NCBI GenBank assembly: GCA_024682415.1
Contig: JAIKZG010000002.1
Span: 1 to 64,000, forward strand
DNA: 64,000 bases
Direction: 5' to 3'
Source of the DNA: Prevotella sp.
GTDB taxonomy: Bacteria; Bacteroidota; Bacteroidia; Bacteroidales; Bacteroidaceae
Part shown: one piece after another, positions 9,270 through 17,939 of the stretch
Numbering within the stretch: the stretch's first letter is position 1
Layout of the letters: the number at the start of each line of letters is the position of its first letter
Translations under genes and position numbers: made by a program
The notes under the pieces: model-generated
Database searches by the model: none
What the model saw: only the letters and a program-made list of their open reading frames with translations
What the model was told of the DNA's origin: nothing

Positions 9270-9481
9270 ATTTGCGTTATCCTATGTGTTGCGTTTTATA
9301 AGAAAACACGAGGGCATAAAAACAACGCAACCACGCCTTCGCCATAGAGCGCGAAAACGCAGTTGCTATGTAAAATGAAGTTCAATTAATTCTGTGTATA
9401 TTATTCTGATGAATAACGAAATGCTCAAAACATAGACGATAGCATCTATGATTATTGTGAAAACACTTCAAAGGGAATTTC
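9270..9481. other. Gene-free spacer with weak kdgK terminator
   Basis: No coding frame is credible here. CATAGA (9431-9436) and TCTATG (9445-9450) form a short hairpin that, on the minus strand, is followed by TTTTG, a possible weak terminator for the kinase gene ending at 9482. An imperfect GTTGCGTTTT/AAAACaACGCAAC inverted repeat lies at about 9287-9341. Confidence 0.4.
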
Positions 9482-10525
9482 TCAGTCGAGAGTGTCGTTC
9501 TTCACAAGGTCTACGAGGTTGCGGATTTCCTCGTCGGTGGAGAGGTTGAAGTCTCCCTTTATGCTGTTTTTGAGCGTAGACGCTGCGAGGGCGTAGTCAA
9601 GGCACATCTGGGGATCGTCGAAGACGGTGCGAGCGTGCAAGTAGCCGGCGCAGAAAGCGTCGCCCACGCCCATCGGGTCTACAATCTGCTGTATGTCGTA
9701 AATGCGAGTATGGTAAAGTTTGCCACCTGTAAAGATAAGACCGGTAAGCGTGTGGTGATCAGACGACATCTGATTGCGCAGAGCCATGATGAACACCTTG
9801 CAGCGAGGATATTGCTTCTGCGCCAACTCAAACCACTGACGGTAGGCTTCGAGGTCGATAGTGTCGGAGCTGCTTGTAGCACGGAAGTGAACGCCGTCGC
9901 ATCCAGTGGCAACACGATATTCGCCCTGATCACCGAAGATGATATCGGCATTGGAGATTAAGTCGTGGAGGGTTTTGCTCGCGTCGGCTCCTTCATATTT
10001 CCACAGGTTCTTACGATAGTTGATGTCGCACGAGATGGTAAGCCCCATATCGGAAGCTGTCTTCACCGCTTCGAAAGTGGCGTCGGCAGCGTTCTGCGAG
10101 ATGGCACAGGTAATTCCTGAGCAGTGGAACACCTCGGCATTCTTGAATATTTCGCGCCAGTTGATCATTCCCGGCTCAAGAGTGTAGAACGAGGAATCCT
10201 CGCGATCGTAGACCACCCTTGAACTGCGCAGCGACGCTGCTTCCTCAAAGTAATACGCGCCAAGTCTTGCTCCTCCGCGCACTACATGAGAGGTGTCTAC
10301 ATTGTTTTCTCTCAACGCCATAAGGCTGGCATCGCCAATCACGTTGTCAGGCACGCGCGTAACGTATTCCACGTCGTTGCCTAACGTGGCGAGCGACACT
10401 GCCACATTAGCCTCGCTGCCTCCATACACTCCGTTGAAAGGGCCGAGCTGCATTAGTCTGTTGTGCTTCTGCTTTGAAAACCTGATTAAGATTTCTCCTA
10501 AGGTTACAATCTTTCCATTCGTCAT
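9482..10525 (-). CDS. kdgK: PfkB-family sugar kinase, probably 2-keto-3-deoxygluconate kinase
   Basis: Probably phosphorylates 2-keto-3-deoxygluconate to KDPG in uronate/pectin breakdown. The 347-residue protein starts at the ATG at 10525 (MTNGKIVTLGEILIRF); the longer frame upstream crosses the promoter and is not used. It has the N-terminal sugar-binding Gly-rich block (GGSEANVAVSLATLG), a CDINYRKNLW strand, and the C-terminal ribokinase signature DPMGVGDAFCAGY with the catalytic Asp. The specificity call rests on overall similarity to Bacteroidetes KdgK; another PfkB sugar kinase cannot be excluded. No uronate isomerase or KDPG aldolase lies nearby, and it appears monocistronic. Confidence 0.75.
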   Translation of the reverse strand: MTNGKIVTLGEILIRFSKQKHNRLMQLGPFNGVYGGSEANVAVSLATLGNDVEYVTRVPDNVIGDASLMALRENNVDTSHVVRGGARLGAYYFEEAASLRSSRVVYDREDSSFYTLEPGMINWREIFKNAEVFHCSGITCAISQNAADATFEAVKTASDMGLTISCDINYRKNLWKYEGADASKTLHDLISNADIIFGDQGEYRVATGCDGVHFRATSSSDTIDLEAYRQWFELAQKQYPRCKVFIMALRNQMSSDHHTLTGLIFTGGKLYHTRIYDIQQIVDPMGVGDAFCAGYLHARTVFDDPQMCLDYALAASTLKNSIKGDFNLSTDEEIRNLVDLVKNDTLD

Positions 10526-10548
10526 AATAATAGTAGTTTTTGATAAGA

Positions 10549-10580
10549 CAAAGATACTATAAAAACGCCTACTGCCAAAA
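10549..10580 (-). promoter_or_regulatory. kdgK promoter
   Basis: On the minus strand, TTTTG (10580-10576), a 19-nt gap and TATCTTTG (10556-10549) form a consensus Bacteroidetes promoter just upstream of the chosen kdgK start. Confidence 0.75.
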
Positions 10581-10680
10581 CTATACTTCACTAATTTTAT
10601 ATAAATTTGTGGACAAAGAGTATCGATTCTTAGTTATTTTTAATTACTTTGCAACATAATATAATCAAATCAACTTATTT

Positions 10681-11487
10681 ATGTCCGATTTTTCCAATGA
10701 AACGTTTCATCTGCTCGCCACTTCCGATGACATGATACCTTCTCGCATGAACAACCCCTTTCATCGCAGCCCCACTGCTATTGCTAAAATGGCTGCCAAC
10801 ATTCTGAAGAACTACATTTATGATGAAATGGTGGAGAATGAGAAGTCGTGGAGCAAGGAGACTACTCACGGGAAGATGTTTGGCGTGCTCGTAGTGCGTA
10901 GCGAGGATGGCGCGACTGGCTTCTTGGGTGCCTACAGCGGACAGATAGGCGGAAGGGAAGACTGGGAAGGGTTTGTGCCTGCTGTGTTCGACTATCTGCA
11001 GCCCGACGGACATTTCAAGACTACGGAAGCGGAAATTGTGGAGATTAACAAGAGGATAAAGGCCTTGCAAAAGGATGATACTGCGGAATGCGCTGCCGAC
11101 GCTTCATCACGAAAAGCTTCTGATAAGGCAAAGGTGGAGGAGATTGCCAAGCTGAAAGCCACTCGCAGAAAGATGTCGAAGGAGTTGCAGACATGGCTTT
11201 TCTCTCAATTTGTGATGATTAATAAGAAGGGTGAGCGTAAAGACCTCAACGAGATATTCCGTGAGCGTTGTGGCAAGCAGCCACCATCGGGAAGCGGTGA
11301 GTGTTGCGCTCCCAAACTGCTGCAATATGCTTTCCTCCACCACTATGAGCCTATTGCCATAGCGGAGTTCTGGCTCGGCACGCGCCCCAACTCTGAAAAC
11401 AGGATGAACCGCCGCTTCTACGGAGCATGCCTCAACAAATGTGAGCCTATACTCCACTTCATGCTAAACGGAGAGTTTCATCCGTAA
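10681..11487 (+). CDS. Stand-alone N-terminal domain of RluA-like pseudouridine synthase
   Basis: The 268-residue protein matches what I recognise as the N-terminal extension of the long (about 550 aa) Bacteroidetes RluA-family synthases. It has PFHRSPTAIAKMAANIL, GKMFGVLVV, GFLGAYSGQI, a charged coiled-coil-like middle (about residues 120-175), then PPSGSGECCAPKLLQYAFLH, IAEFWLGTRP and a terminal NKCEPILHFM motif. In the full-length family the catalytic domain follows directly after this motif, but here a TAA stops translation. The 19 bases to the next gene cannot hold it. It is either a remnant or an independent domain. CECC and the terminal Cys residues could bind metal. The start is ATG at 10681, with a near-consensus TTACTTTG 30 nt upstream. 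Confidence 0.65.
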   Translation: MSDFSNETFHLLATSDDMIPSRMNNPFHRSPTAIAKMAANILKNYIYDEMVENEKSWSKETTHGKMFGVLVVRSEDGATGFLGAYSGQIGGREDWEGFVPAVFDYLQPDGHFKTTEAEIVEINKRIKALQKDDTAECAADASSRKASDKAKVEEIAKLKATRRKMSKELQTWLFSQFVMINKKGERKDLNEIFRERCGKQPPSGSGECCAPKLLQYAFLHHYEPIAIAEFWLGTRPNSENRMNRRFYGACLNKCEPILHFMLNGEFHP

Positions 11488-11506
11488 ATAGGAAAAACAC
11501 AAAGCC

Positions 11507-13159
11507 TTACACAAAGCACATGATTATAGCCTGGGCGATGATTACGCGGAGGAACATATCCACAGGATATACGGTGGCATAACTGATGGAAGGAGTGTCG
11601 CCCTCGATGGTTTCGTTTACGTAGCCGAGTGCCATAGGATTAGCCATGCTGCCACACAGTATGCCACAGATAGTGCCGAAATCCATTTTGCGAGTGCGCA
11701 GCATTACAAGGCCCACTATCACGGTAGGCACAACGGTCAAGACAAAGCCGATACCTATCCACATCAAGCCCTCTGGGCGCACCACAGTGTCGAAGAACTT
11801 GCCGCCCGCTGCCAGTCCAAGGCAGGCGAGATATAAAGACAATCCCATCTTGCGAAGCATGAGCGACGCGCTGCGAGTAGTATAGGATATGAAACGCAGG
11901 CGAGGGCCAAGCGCGCCCACAAGAATACCCATGATAACGGGTCCACCGGCGATACCGAGATGCACCGGCGCGCTCATGCCCGGAATGGAGAGCGATACAG
12001 CGCCGAGGATAAGCCCGAGAATCATTCCGAAGAATATGCTGCCCAGGTTAGGCTCTTTAAGAGTTTTCACGGCATTGCCGATAAAGGCTTCTGCGTGGTC
12101 TACGTCTTCCTTATGGCCCACTACCGTAAGTCGGTCGCCATATCGAAGTATAAGGTCGGGAGTGGCAAGCAGTTTCACGTCGCCACGGATTACGCGGCTC
12201 ACGTTCACCCCATAGGAATCGCGAAGATGCAAACTGCTAAGGCGACGACCATTGAGGACAACGCGCGTAAGCACTATCACTCGGCTCACTACCTCAGCGT
12301 CAATGCCGTTCCAGTCTATTTTTTCTCTGTTCCAGTCGGTCTTCACCTGCTCACCGAAAAGCACACGAGTGGCGTCTACATCCTCCTTCTGCGAAATCAC
12401 CATCAGGCTGTCGTCTTTTACGAGCGGAGTAGACGTGCCGGGCACTATCACCTTGTCGTCGCGCCATACACGCGAGATCACGAAGCGGAAATGAGCAATG
12501 TTCGACAGCTCACCCACGGTCTTGCCCACCACGGCAGGGTTTTTCACCACGTATTGCCCCACGTAAGTCTGCGCGTCGTCGTTCACGTGCACCTCCAAAT
12601 CTCTTGGCTTCACAAACAGCTTGCGCATAAACAGTATGGAGAGTATCACGCCCAATACGCCAAGAGGATAAGTAACGGCAGTACCCAATGCCAACGACTC
12701 AGCAGGCTCGCCGAGTTGCTTCAATGCCTGCTGCGCAGCACCAAGGGCAGGAGTATTTGTAGTAGCACCACAAAGCAATCCCACCATGTCCGGAATGCTT
12801 ACAGGGAGGAAGAGCGTCAGCACCATAGCCAAAACAGTGCCCACTACGATGAGAGCGAAGCCCCAAATGTTCATCGGCAATCCCTCATGCTTGAGCGAAC
12901 CGAAGAAGTTAGGGCCTACGTGCAATCCCAGCGCATATACGAAGAGCACAAGACCGAACGTTTCAGCCCAGTTGAGCATGTCGGTATTCACGCGCAGCCC
13001 CACATGACCTGCGAGGATGCCTACAAAGAACACGAAAGCAATGCCCAGCGAAATGCCGAACACCTTGATTTTGCCCATTGCTAATCCGAGGGCGCACACC
13101 GCAGCTATGACAACGATAGCCTGCACCGGTGATTGGTTTATCAACAGCTCTTCAATCAC
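11507..13159 (-). CDS. AspT/YidE-YbjL family transporter with two TrkA_C domains
   Basis: Inner-membrane transporter of 550 residues. Two halves of about five hydrophobic helices each (residues 1-185 and about 385-550) flank two cytoplasmic RCK/TrkA_C domains, typified by NPAVVGKTVGELSNI and the LHLRDSYGVNVSRVIRG segment. This is the arrangement of the aspartate:alanine exchanger family and of YidE/YbjL. The substrate cannot be read from the sequence. It lies 33 nt downstream of the pyridoxamine kinase gene. A TAACTTTG -7-like element (13189-13182, minus strand) lies in that gap, so it could be co-transcribed or have its own promoter. Confidence 0.85.
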   Translation of the reverse strand: MIEELLINQSPVQAIVVIAAVCALGLAMGKIKVFGISLGIAFVFFVGILAGHVGLRVNTDMLNWAETFGLVLFVYALGLHVGPNFFGSLKHEGLPMNIWGFALIVVGTVLAMVLTLFLPVSIPDMVGLLCGATTNTPALGAAQQALKQLGEPAESLALGTAVTYPLGVLGVILSILFMRKLFVKPRDLEVHVNDDAQTYVGQYVVKNPAVVGKTVGELSNIAHFRFVISRVWRDDKVIVPGTSTPLVKDDSLMVISQKEDVDATRVLFGEQVKTDWNREKIDWNGIDAEVVSRVIVLTRVVLNGRRLSSLHLRDSYGVNVSRVIRGDVKLLATPDLILRYGDRLTVVGHKEDVDHAEAFIGNAVKTLKEPNLGSIFFGMILGLILGAVSLSIPGMSAPVHLGIAGGPVIMGILVGALGPRLRFISYTTRSASLMLRKMGLSLYLACLGLAAGGKFFDTVVRPEGLMWIGIGFVLTVVPTVIVGLVMLRTRKMDFGTICGILCGSMANPMALGYVNETIEGDTPSISYATVYPVDMFLRVIIAQAIIMCFV

Positions 13160-13192
13160 GATAGTCTGCTTTTAGGTGAACCAAAGTTACTA

Positions 13193-14011
13193 TTAAAGAA
13201 TATTGAGATACTTCTCAAGCGGCAGGCCCATATAAGGGTCGGCAGCGTCTTTATTGAGCGTAATGAGGTTGTACACGCCGTTCATCGCGAGCTTAGTGCT
13301 CTTTTTCAGCGAGTCGCCCTTCATGATATGCCCTATGAGAGTGGCAGAGAACACATCTCCCGTGCCGGAGAACGTGATAGGAATTTCCTCGTAGTTTACG
13401 ATAAAGTATTCACCATTAAGATGATTATATCCTATCACCGATGAACGTCCGTCGATGATGATACTCGTAATGAGCACCGACTTCGGACCGAGTTTGCGCA
13501 GCTTATCCGTCATCTCTATAGCCTCGTCGTGGCTCAAGCCGCCCTCGCGGAAAGGCTCATCAGTGAGCAAGCAGGCCTCAGTGTAGTTAGGATAGCAAAG
13601 GTCAGCCACCTTCAACATGTCGCGCATGTGCTTCACGATGTTCTTCGGCAGTCCGTGATAGAGTTCACCGCCGTCGGCCATTACAGGGTCTACGAAAATC
13701 CTCGCGCCATTCTTAGCCTGCTTTTTGCAGAAGCGCGCTATCACCTGTGCCTGAGCCTCGGAAGGGATAAAACCAGTGGCGATGGCAGAGAAAGAAAATC
13801 CTAACTTGTCCCACGCGTTGATAGCTCCCTTGAGGTAATCGGTTGTATCAAGCATTTTATACTTTCCATACCCGAAGTTGTTAGACACGAGCGATGTAGG
13901 AAGATTGTATGTAGAGTATCCCATATATGAGAATATAGGGAGCATGGCGGTGATTGAGAGGTTACCCAGTCCCACCATATCACTTATGATCAGAATGTTC
14001 TTGTTCTTCAT
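13193..14011 (-). CDS. pdxY: Pyridoxamine/pyridoxal kinase-like protein
   Basis: ATP-dependent kinase of the vitamin B6 salvage pathway, 272 residues. Features are the N-terminal ILIISDMVGLGNLSI strand, the FVDPVMADGGELYHG block and a C-terminal SGTGDVFSA motif carrying the catalytic Asp, as in PdxY/PdxK. The pdxA biosynthesis gene occurs separately at 30224. A consensus promoter lies upstream (14043-14073). It may be co-transcribed with the transporter gene downstream. Confidence 0.8.
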   Translation of the reverse strand: MKNKNILIISDMVGLGNLSITAMLPIFSYMGYSTYNLPTSLVSNNFGYGKYKMLDTTDYLKGAINAWDKLGFSFSAIATGFIPSEAQAQVIARFCKKQAKNGARIFVDPVMADGGELYHGLPKNIVKHMRDMLKVADLCYPNYTEACLLTDEPFREGGLSHDEAIEMTDKLRKLGPKSVLITSIIIDGRSSVIGYNHLNGEYFIVNYEEIPITFSGTGDVFSATLIGHIMKGDSLKKSTKLAMNGVYNLITLNKDAADPYMGLPLEKYLNIL

Positions 14012-14042
14012 TTTTAGAATGATGCTTTGTAAAAATCGAGTG

Positions 14043-14073
14043 CAAAGGTAATCATTCGCGACGATATAACAAA
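14043..14073 (-). promoter_or_regulatory. Promoter of the pyridoxamine kinase gene
   Basis: On the minus strand, TTTG (14073-14070), a 19-nt gap and TACCTTTG (14050-14043) precede the ATG at 14011. Confidence 0.75.
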
Positions 14074-14095
14074 CAAAAAGTTACGTTTAGACTTT

Positions 14096-14695
14096 TTAAT
14101 GTATCAATCTCACGTTTTTTCTCCTCGACATCTCACCTGGATTTGTGCCGGGAGCGCCTTCGGGCACTTCCATGCCGTATCGGCGGTAAAACTCTTTCCA
14201 ATAGGCGAGAATTTCGCCCTTAGCGTTGTGAAACGACATCGGCACAGGAGCGAATACCCTCATGCCCGCGCTGTCTACGAAAGCCTTCTGCACCAGCTCA
14301 CTGCAATATATAGAGTCGTTGCCCGAGAGATAAAGATAATCGTATGGCTTACCGATGTAGCTGCGCGCGTTGGCAAGGCTCTGCCTAACGTCTATTCCGC
14401 TCACGACACCTCTTATATAATATCCCTGCTGCGAAAGCAGAGAGTCGATGGGCGTAACGACCACCCCACCCCTCGTAGTGGCTTCCACCACGCTGTCGGC
14501 ATTGAGGCATATCGCCACGTGGTCTATCTTCATTCCTCCTGCCCCCGTGGTTACATCGGTGATTTTGTTGTCACGTCCCGTAACATGGAATAGAAGTTCG
14601 CCGGGGTGAAGCAACGTGCCACAGCTCACAGGGCGCTGTGCCCATGAAAGCATAGGCAGGCAGGCGAGCAAGCCGACTATCAACAGTTTTCTCAT
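14096..14695 (-). CDS. YiiX/YebB-like permuted papain-fold hydrolase, exported
   Basis: 199 residues with an N-terminal signal peptide (cleavage expected after SWAQ). The permuted NlpC/P60 layout puts the His in MKIDHVAICL before the Cys in SIYCSELVQKAF, the order seen in the YiiX/YebB amidase-like family. It probably acts in the periplasm on amide or ester bonds of cell-wall or lipid substrates; the substrate is unknown. It lies 31 nt downstream of cdaA, probably the last gene of the folP-cdaA unit. Confidence 0.75.
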   Translation of the reverse strand: MRKLLIVGLLACLPMLSWAQRPVSCGTLLHPGELLFHVTGRDNKITDVTTGAGGMKIDHVAICLNADSVVEATTRGGVVVTPIDSLLSQQGYYIRGVVSGIDVRQSLANARSYIGKPYDYLYLSGNDSIYCSELVQKAFVDSAGMRVFAPVPMSFHNAKGEILAYWKEFYRRYGMEVPEGAPGTNPGEMSRRKNVRLIH

Positions 14696-14726
14696 TATCC
14701 TGAATTAAAGTAGTTATATGTAAAGT

Positions 14727-15506
14727 TTATATGTTATGTGCCAGAATGCTTTCCAGCTGCTCTGCGCTCAGCCCTGTCTTTATCACTCCGCTGTCGGCTA
14801 CAGATATTCTTCCCGTCTCTTCCGAAACCACCACGCACAGAGCATCGCTGCTCTGCGTCATTCCCAACGCCGCGCGATGTCTTAGGCCAAGGCTTTTCGG
14901 TATGTTCACGTCATGCGAAACAGGCAATATGCAGCCTGCCGCGCGAATGCGCTTCTTGCTTATTATCATCGCTCCGTCGTGCAGAGGAGAGTTTTTGAAG
15001 AAAATGTTCTCTATGAGCAGCTGATTGATGTCGGCATTGATTTTTTCGCCAGTGTCCATGATGTCGTCCAATACAACACCACGCTCAAACACTATCAGCG
15101 CGCCCACTCTGTGCTTGGCCATGCTCATGCACGCCATCACGATAGGCATCACTGCCTCCTTATCCTCCTTTGCAGCTTCATCGGCAGAGGTGTGAAACAG
15201 CAGATGCGACAACCCACGGAAACGCTGGCGAGCGCCTAAGCTATAGAGGAACTTTCTTATCTCCTCCTGGAAGATTACCACCATGGCAATCACGCCCACG
15301 CTCACAAACTTATCGAGAATAGACCCCAGCAAGCGCATCTGAAGCACCTGGCTCACAAAGAGCCACACGAGGGTAAATATCATCAATCCGATGAACACGT
15401 TGAGCGAACGGCTCGCCTTCATCAGTCGGTAGACATAGTAGAGCATCATTGCCACGAGCACTATGTCGATAATGTCTTTCACTCCAAAGCTAAACGGCAT
15501 AATCAT
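14727..15506 (-). CDS. cdaA: Diadenylate cyclase CdaA
   Basis: Makes the second messenger c-di-AMP from two ATP. Three N-terminal membrane helices (about residues 10-90) are followed by the DAC domain with both signature motifs, PLHDGAMII (DGA) and LGLRHRAALG (RHR). Length of 259 residues is typical of CdaA. The start at 15506 (or ATG at 15500) overlaps the 3' end of folP by 11-17 nt, indicating one operon and likely coupled translation. Confidence 0.93.
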   Translation of the reverse strand: MIMPFSFGVKDIIDIVLVAMMLYYVYRLMKASRSLNVFIGLMIFTLVWLFVSQVLQMRLLGSILDKFVSVGVIAMVVIFQEEIRKFLYSLGARQRFRGLSHLLFHTSADEAAKEDKEAVMPIVMACMSMAKHRVGALIVFERGVVLDDIMDTGEKINADINQLLIENIFFKNSPLHDGAMIISKKRIRAAGCILPVSHDVNIPKSLGLRHRAALGMTQSSDALCVVVSEETGRISVADSGVIKTGLSAEQLESILAHNI

Positions 15507-16332
15507 TCATCTTATTAAATATATCAACAGCTTCGCGCGCCTCCTTCACGTCGTGCACGCGCAATATGTGAGCACCCTTCATGAGCGCCACCATGTTGAT
15601 GGCGGTAGTGCCATTGAGAGCTTCCCCGGCAGATGTGCCCGAAAGCTGCCATATCATGCGCTTGCGGCTCACGCCCACGAGCAGCGGCAAGTCCATCACC
15701 TGCAATTTCTCCATGTCACTGAGCAGAGCATAGTTCTCGTCGAGAGTTTTGCCGAAGCCAAATCCAGGGTCGAGAATAATATCATTCACGCCTAACGCCC
15801 TCAGCTGAGCTACCTCGCTTGCGAACGCCTTAAGCATATCATGCACATTACTTTTCACCGACATTAATATATAAGGTACGCGCAAGGCAGCCACGGTCTC
15901 AAAAATCGTTTTATCCTCACTTTCGTCGAGCGGAGTGTCTACAACGCCTGTTAGTCCGCCCTCGCTCACGTCATTTATTATGTCGGCTCCATATTCTTCC
16001 ACTGCCATGCGTGCCACTGAGGGTCGATAGGTGTCGATAGAAACCACTGCCTTAGGCTGCTCTCTGCGCACGATAGCCAATGCTCTGCGCATACGCTTCA
16101 ATTCCTCTTCCTCGCTCACCACTGCTGCGCCCGGACGGGTGGAAAACGCTCCCACGTCGATTATCGTTCCGCCCTCTTCCATAATCTGGTTGGCGCGATC
16201 AGCAATCTGCGCCTCAGTCTGCATACGGCTTCCTTCAAAAAATGAGTCGGGCGTGGCATTAAGAATGCCCATCACCAGCGGCTTTTCGAGCGAGAGGAGT
16301 GTGCCTCCCGCGTTGATAGTATAATTCTTCAT
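15490..16332 (-). CDS. folP: Dihydropteroate synthase
   Basis: Condenses p-aminobenzoate with dihydropterin pyrophosphate in folate synthesis; the target of sulfonamides. 280 residues, with MGILNATPDSFFEGSRM, IDVGAFSTRPGA, DIINDVSEG, DPGFGFGKT and LLVGVSRKRMIW, all standard family motifs in the usual order. First gene of a folP-cdaA-yiiX-like unit, divergent from murF across 134 bp. Confidence 0.95.
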   Translation of the reverse strand: MKNYTINAGGTLLSLEKPLVMGILNATPDSFFEGSRMQTEAQIADRANQIMEEGGTIIDVGAFSTRPGAAVVSEEEELKRMRRALAIVRREQPKAVVSIDTYRPSVARMAVEEYGADIINDVSEGGLTGVVDTPLDESEDKTIFETVAALRVPYILMSVKSNVHDMLKAFASEVAQLRALGVNDIILDPGFGFGKTLDENYALLSDMEKLQVMDLPLLVGVSRKRMIWQLSGTSAGEALNGTTAINMVALMKGAHILRVHDVKEAREAVDIFNKMNDYAV

Positions 16333-16428
16333 TTACGTTACAGTGTTTTTTCATGCGGCAAAACCCTTGTAAGCCACATTTTCTATGCAAAAATAATCGA
16401 AAAGGGCGACACTGCCAATCTTTTTTAC

Positions 16429-16436
16429 TACTTTTG
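16429..16436 (+). promoter_or_regulatory. murF promoter, -7 element
   Basis: TACTTTTG fits TAnnTTTG and lies 30 nt ahead of the murF ATG. No clear TTG at -33. Confidence 0.5.
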
Positions 16437-16466
16437 TACCCGAAAAAAGAAATTATTCATATCAAC

Positions 16467-17774
16467 ATGGAAATATCTGAACTCTACGAGATATTCACCG
16501 AACATCCCGTTATCACCACCGACAGCCGTGACTGCCCAGTGGGAAGTATGTTTTTCGCCCTTAAGGGTGAGAGTTTCGACGGCAACAAGTTCGCCTCGGC
16601 AGCTCTTGACAAAGGCTGCGCCGTTGCCGTAATTGATGAGAAGGAATATGCCGCCGAAGGCGACGACAGATATATCTTGGTGAGCGATGTGCTTGCCACG
16701 CTGAAGCTTCTCGCCAATTATCACCGCCGCGCGCTCGGCACGAAGATAATCGGCATAACTGGCACCAACGGCAAGACCACTACGAAAGAGCTTGTAGCGA
16801 CGGTGCTTGAGAAGAAATACAACGTGCTCTACACCGAGGGCAACTTCAACAACGAGATTGGCGTGCCTAAGACGCTGTTGCGCCTGCGCCCTGAGCATGA
16901 GATTGCTGTGGTAGAGATGGGCGCGAGCCACCCCGGCGACATCAAGTCGCTTGTAGACGTGGTAGAGCCAGACTGCGGCATTATCACCAACGTGGGCAGA
17001 GCGCATCTTCAGGGCTTCGGCTCATTTGAGGGCGTGGTGAAGACCAAAGGAGAGCTTTACGACTATCTTCGCCATAGCGGAAAGCCAGGAGCTTTCATCT
17101 TCCTACACAACGAAAACGAACATCTGCGCGGCATAGCCGACGGACTGCCACACATACTTTATGGCACAGCCGACGACGCTTCGCTCTATGCGGGCGGCAA
17201 GGTGATAGACTGCGCTCCTTTCCTGCATTTCAGCTGGCGCCATGAGGGCGGCAAGTGGCACGAAGTGATGACTCACCTTATTGGTGCTTACAATATTTAC
17301 AACATGCTTGCTGCGGCGGCAATAGGTCTGCGCTTCGGAGTGAGCGAGGAGCAGATTAGCGAGGCTTTGGCAGCCTACGTGCCGAGCAACAATCGCTCAC
17401 AGCTCGACGTCACTGCCAACAACAAACTCATTGTTGATGCTTACAATGCCAACCCTACAAGCATGATGGCGGCATTGCAGAATTTCCGCGACATGGCAGT
17501 AAGCCATAAGATGGCGATACTGGGCGACATGCGAGAGCTTGGCGCGGTGAGCGACGAGGAGCACCAAAAGATTACAGACTTCCTTTCTACGGCAGGCATC
17601 GACAAGGTGTGGCTTGTGGGCGAAGAGTTTATGAAGACTCGTTGCGATTTCCGCAAGTTCCACGACGTGGAAGAGGTGAAGCAAGCCATAAAGGAGGAAT
17701 CTCCAAAGGATTTCTACATACTCATTAAGGGCAGCAACGGCATTAAGCTCTATCAGCTCCCCGAACTATTGTAA
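16467..17774 (+). CDS. murF: UDP-MurNAc-tripeptide D-alanyl-D-alanine ligase
   Basis: Adds D-Ala-D-Ala to the UDP-MurNAc tripeptide, the last cytoplasmic step of the peptidoglycan peptide. The start ATG at 16467 gives 435 residues; the longer open frame upstream runs through the promoter. Shows the N-terminal DSRDCPVGSMFFALKGE substrate-binding segment, the ATP loop IIGITGTNGKTTTKEL, NFNNEIGVPKTLL, EMGASHPGDI and the C-terminal DAYNANPTSM. Monocistronic; a possible terminator lies 125 nt downstream. Confidence 0.95.
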   Translation: MEISELYEIFTEHPVITTDSRDCPVGSMFFALKGESFDGNKFASAALDKGCAVAVIDEKEYAAEGDDRYILVSDVLATLKLLANYHRRALGTKIIGITGTNGKTTTKELVATVLEKKYNVLYTEGNFNNEIGVPKTLLRLRPEHEIAVVEMGASHPGDIKSLVDVVEPDCGIITNVGRAHLQGFGSFEGVVKTKGELYDYLRHSGKPGAFIFLHNENEHLRGIADGLPHILYGTADDASLYAGGKVIDCAPFLHFSWRHEGGKWHEVMTHLIGAYNIYNMLAAAAIGLRFGVSEEQISEALAAYVPSNNRSQLDVTANNKLIVDAYNANPTSMMAALQNFRDMAVSHKMAILGDMRELGAVSDEEHQKITDFLSTAGIDKVWLVGEEFMKTRCDFRKFHDVEEVKQAIKEESPKDFYILIKGSNGIKLYQLPELL

Positions 17775-17827
17775 CAACAAAATTATTTTAGTATTCATAA
17801 TTATTGATTTAGAAAACTCTCTATGTA

Positions 17828-17929
17828 TCGGGCAGCGGCTCGCTCTGCATGGAGAAAAGCAGCTAAGAGAATAGATGTCTCAAGCTACATTGTCAATACC
17901 CCCCGGGCGTAGTCGTTCGGGGGATTTTT
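17828..17929 (+). ncRNA. Possible structured RNA ending in a terminator
   Basis: Between murF and the repeat field, a segment rich in short complementary pieces (AGCG/CGCT around 17836-17850, GAGA/TCTC around 17869-17882, and GTAT near 17825 pairing with ATAC near 17896) runs into a strong hairpin with T run (CCCCCG 17900-17905, CGGGGG 17918-17923, TTTTT 17925-17929). It contains AAGCAGCTAAG, reminiscent of but not convincing as SRP RNA. It could be a small RNA or simply the murF 3' end. No promoter found. Confidence 0.3.
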
Positions 17930-17939
17930 GTATCTGTAT

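Noticed and set aside
11960..13084. 374-residue plus-strand frame opposite the transporter gene
   Set aside because: His/Tyr/Arg-rich composition typical of an antisense shadow; the minus strand encodes a clear membrane transporter.
17840..17890. SRP RNA
   Set aside because: AAGCAGCTAAG resembles the conserved 3' side of the apical domain, but the GTCAGG-type partner and GNRA loop are missing.
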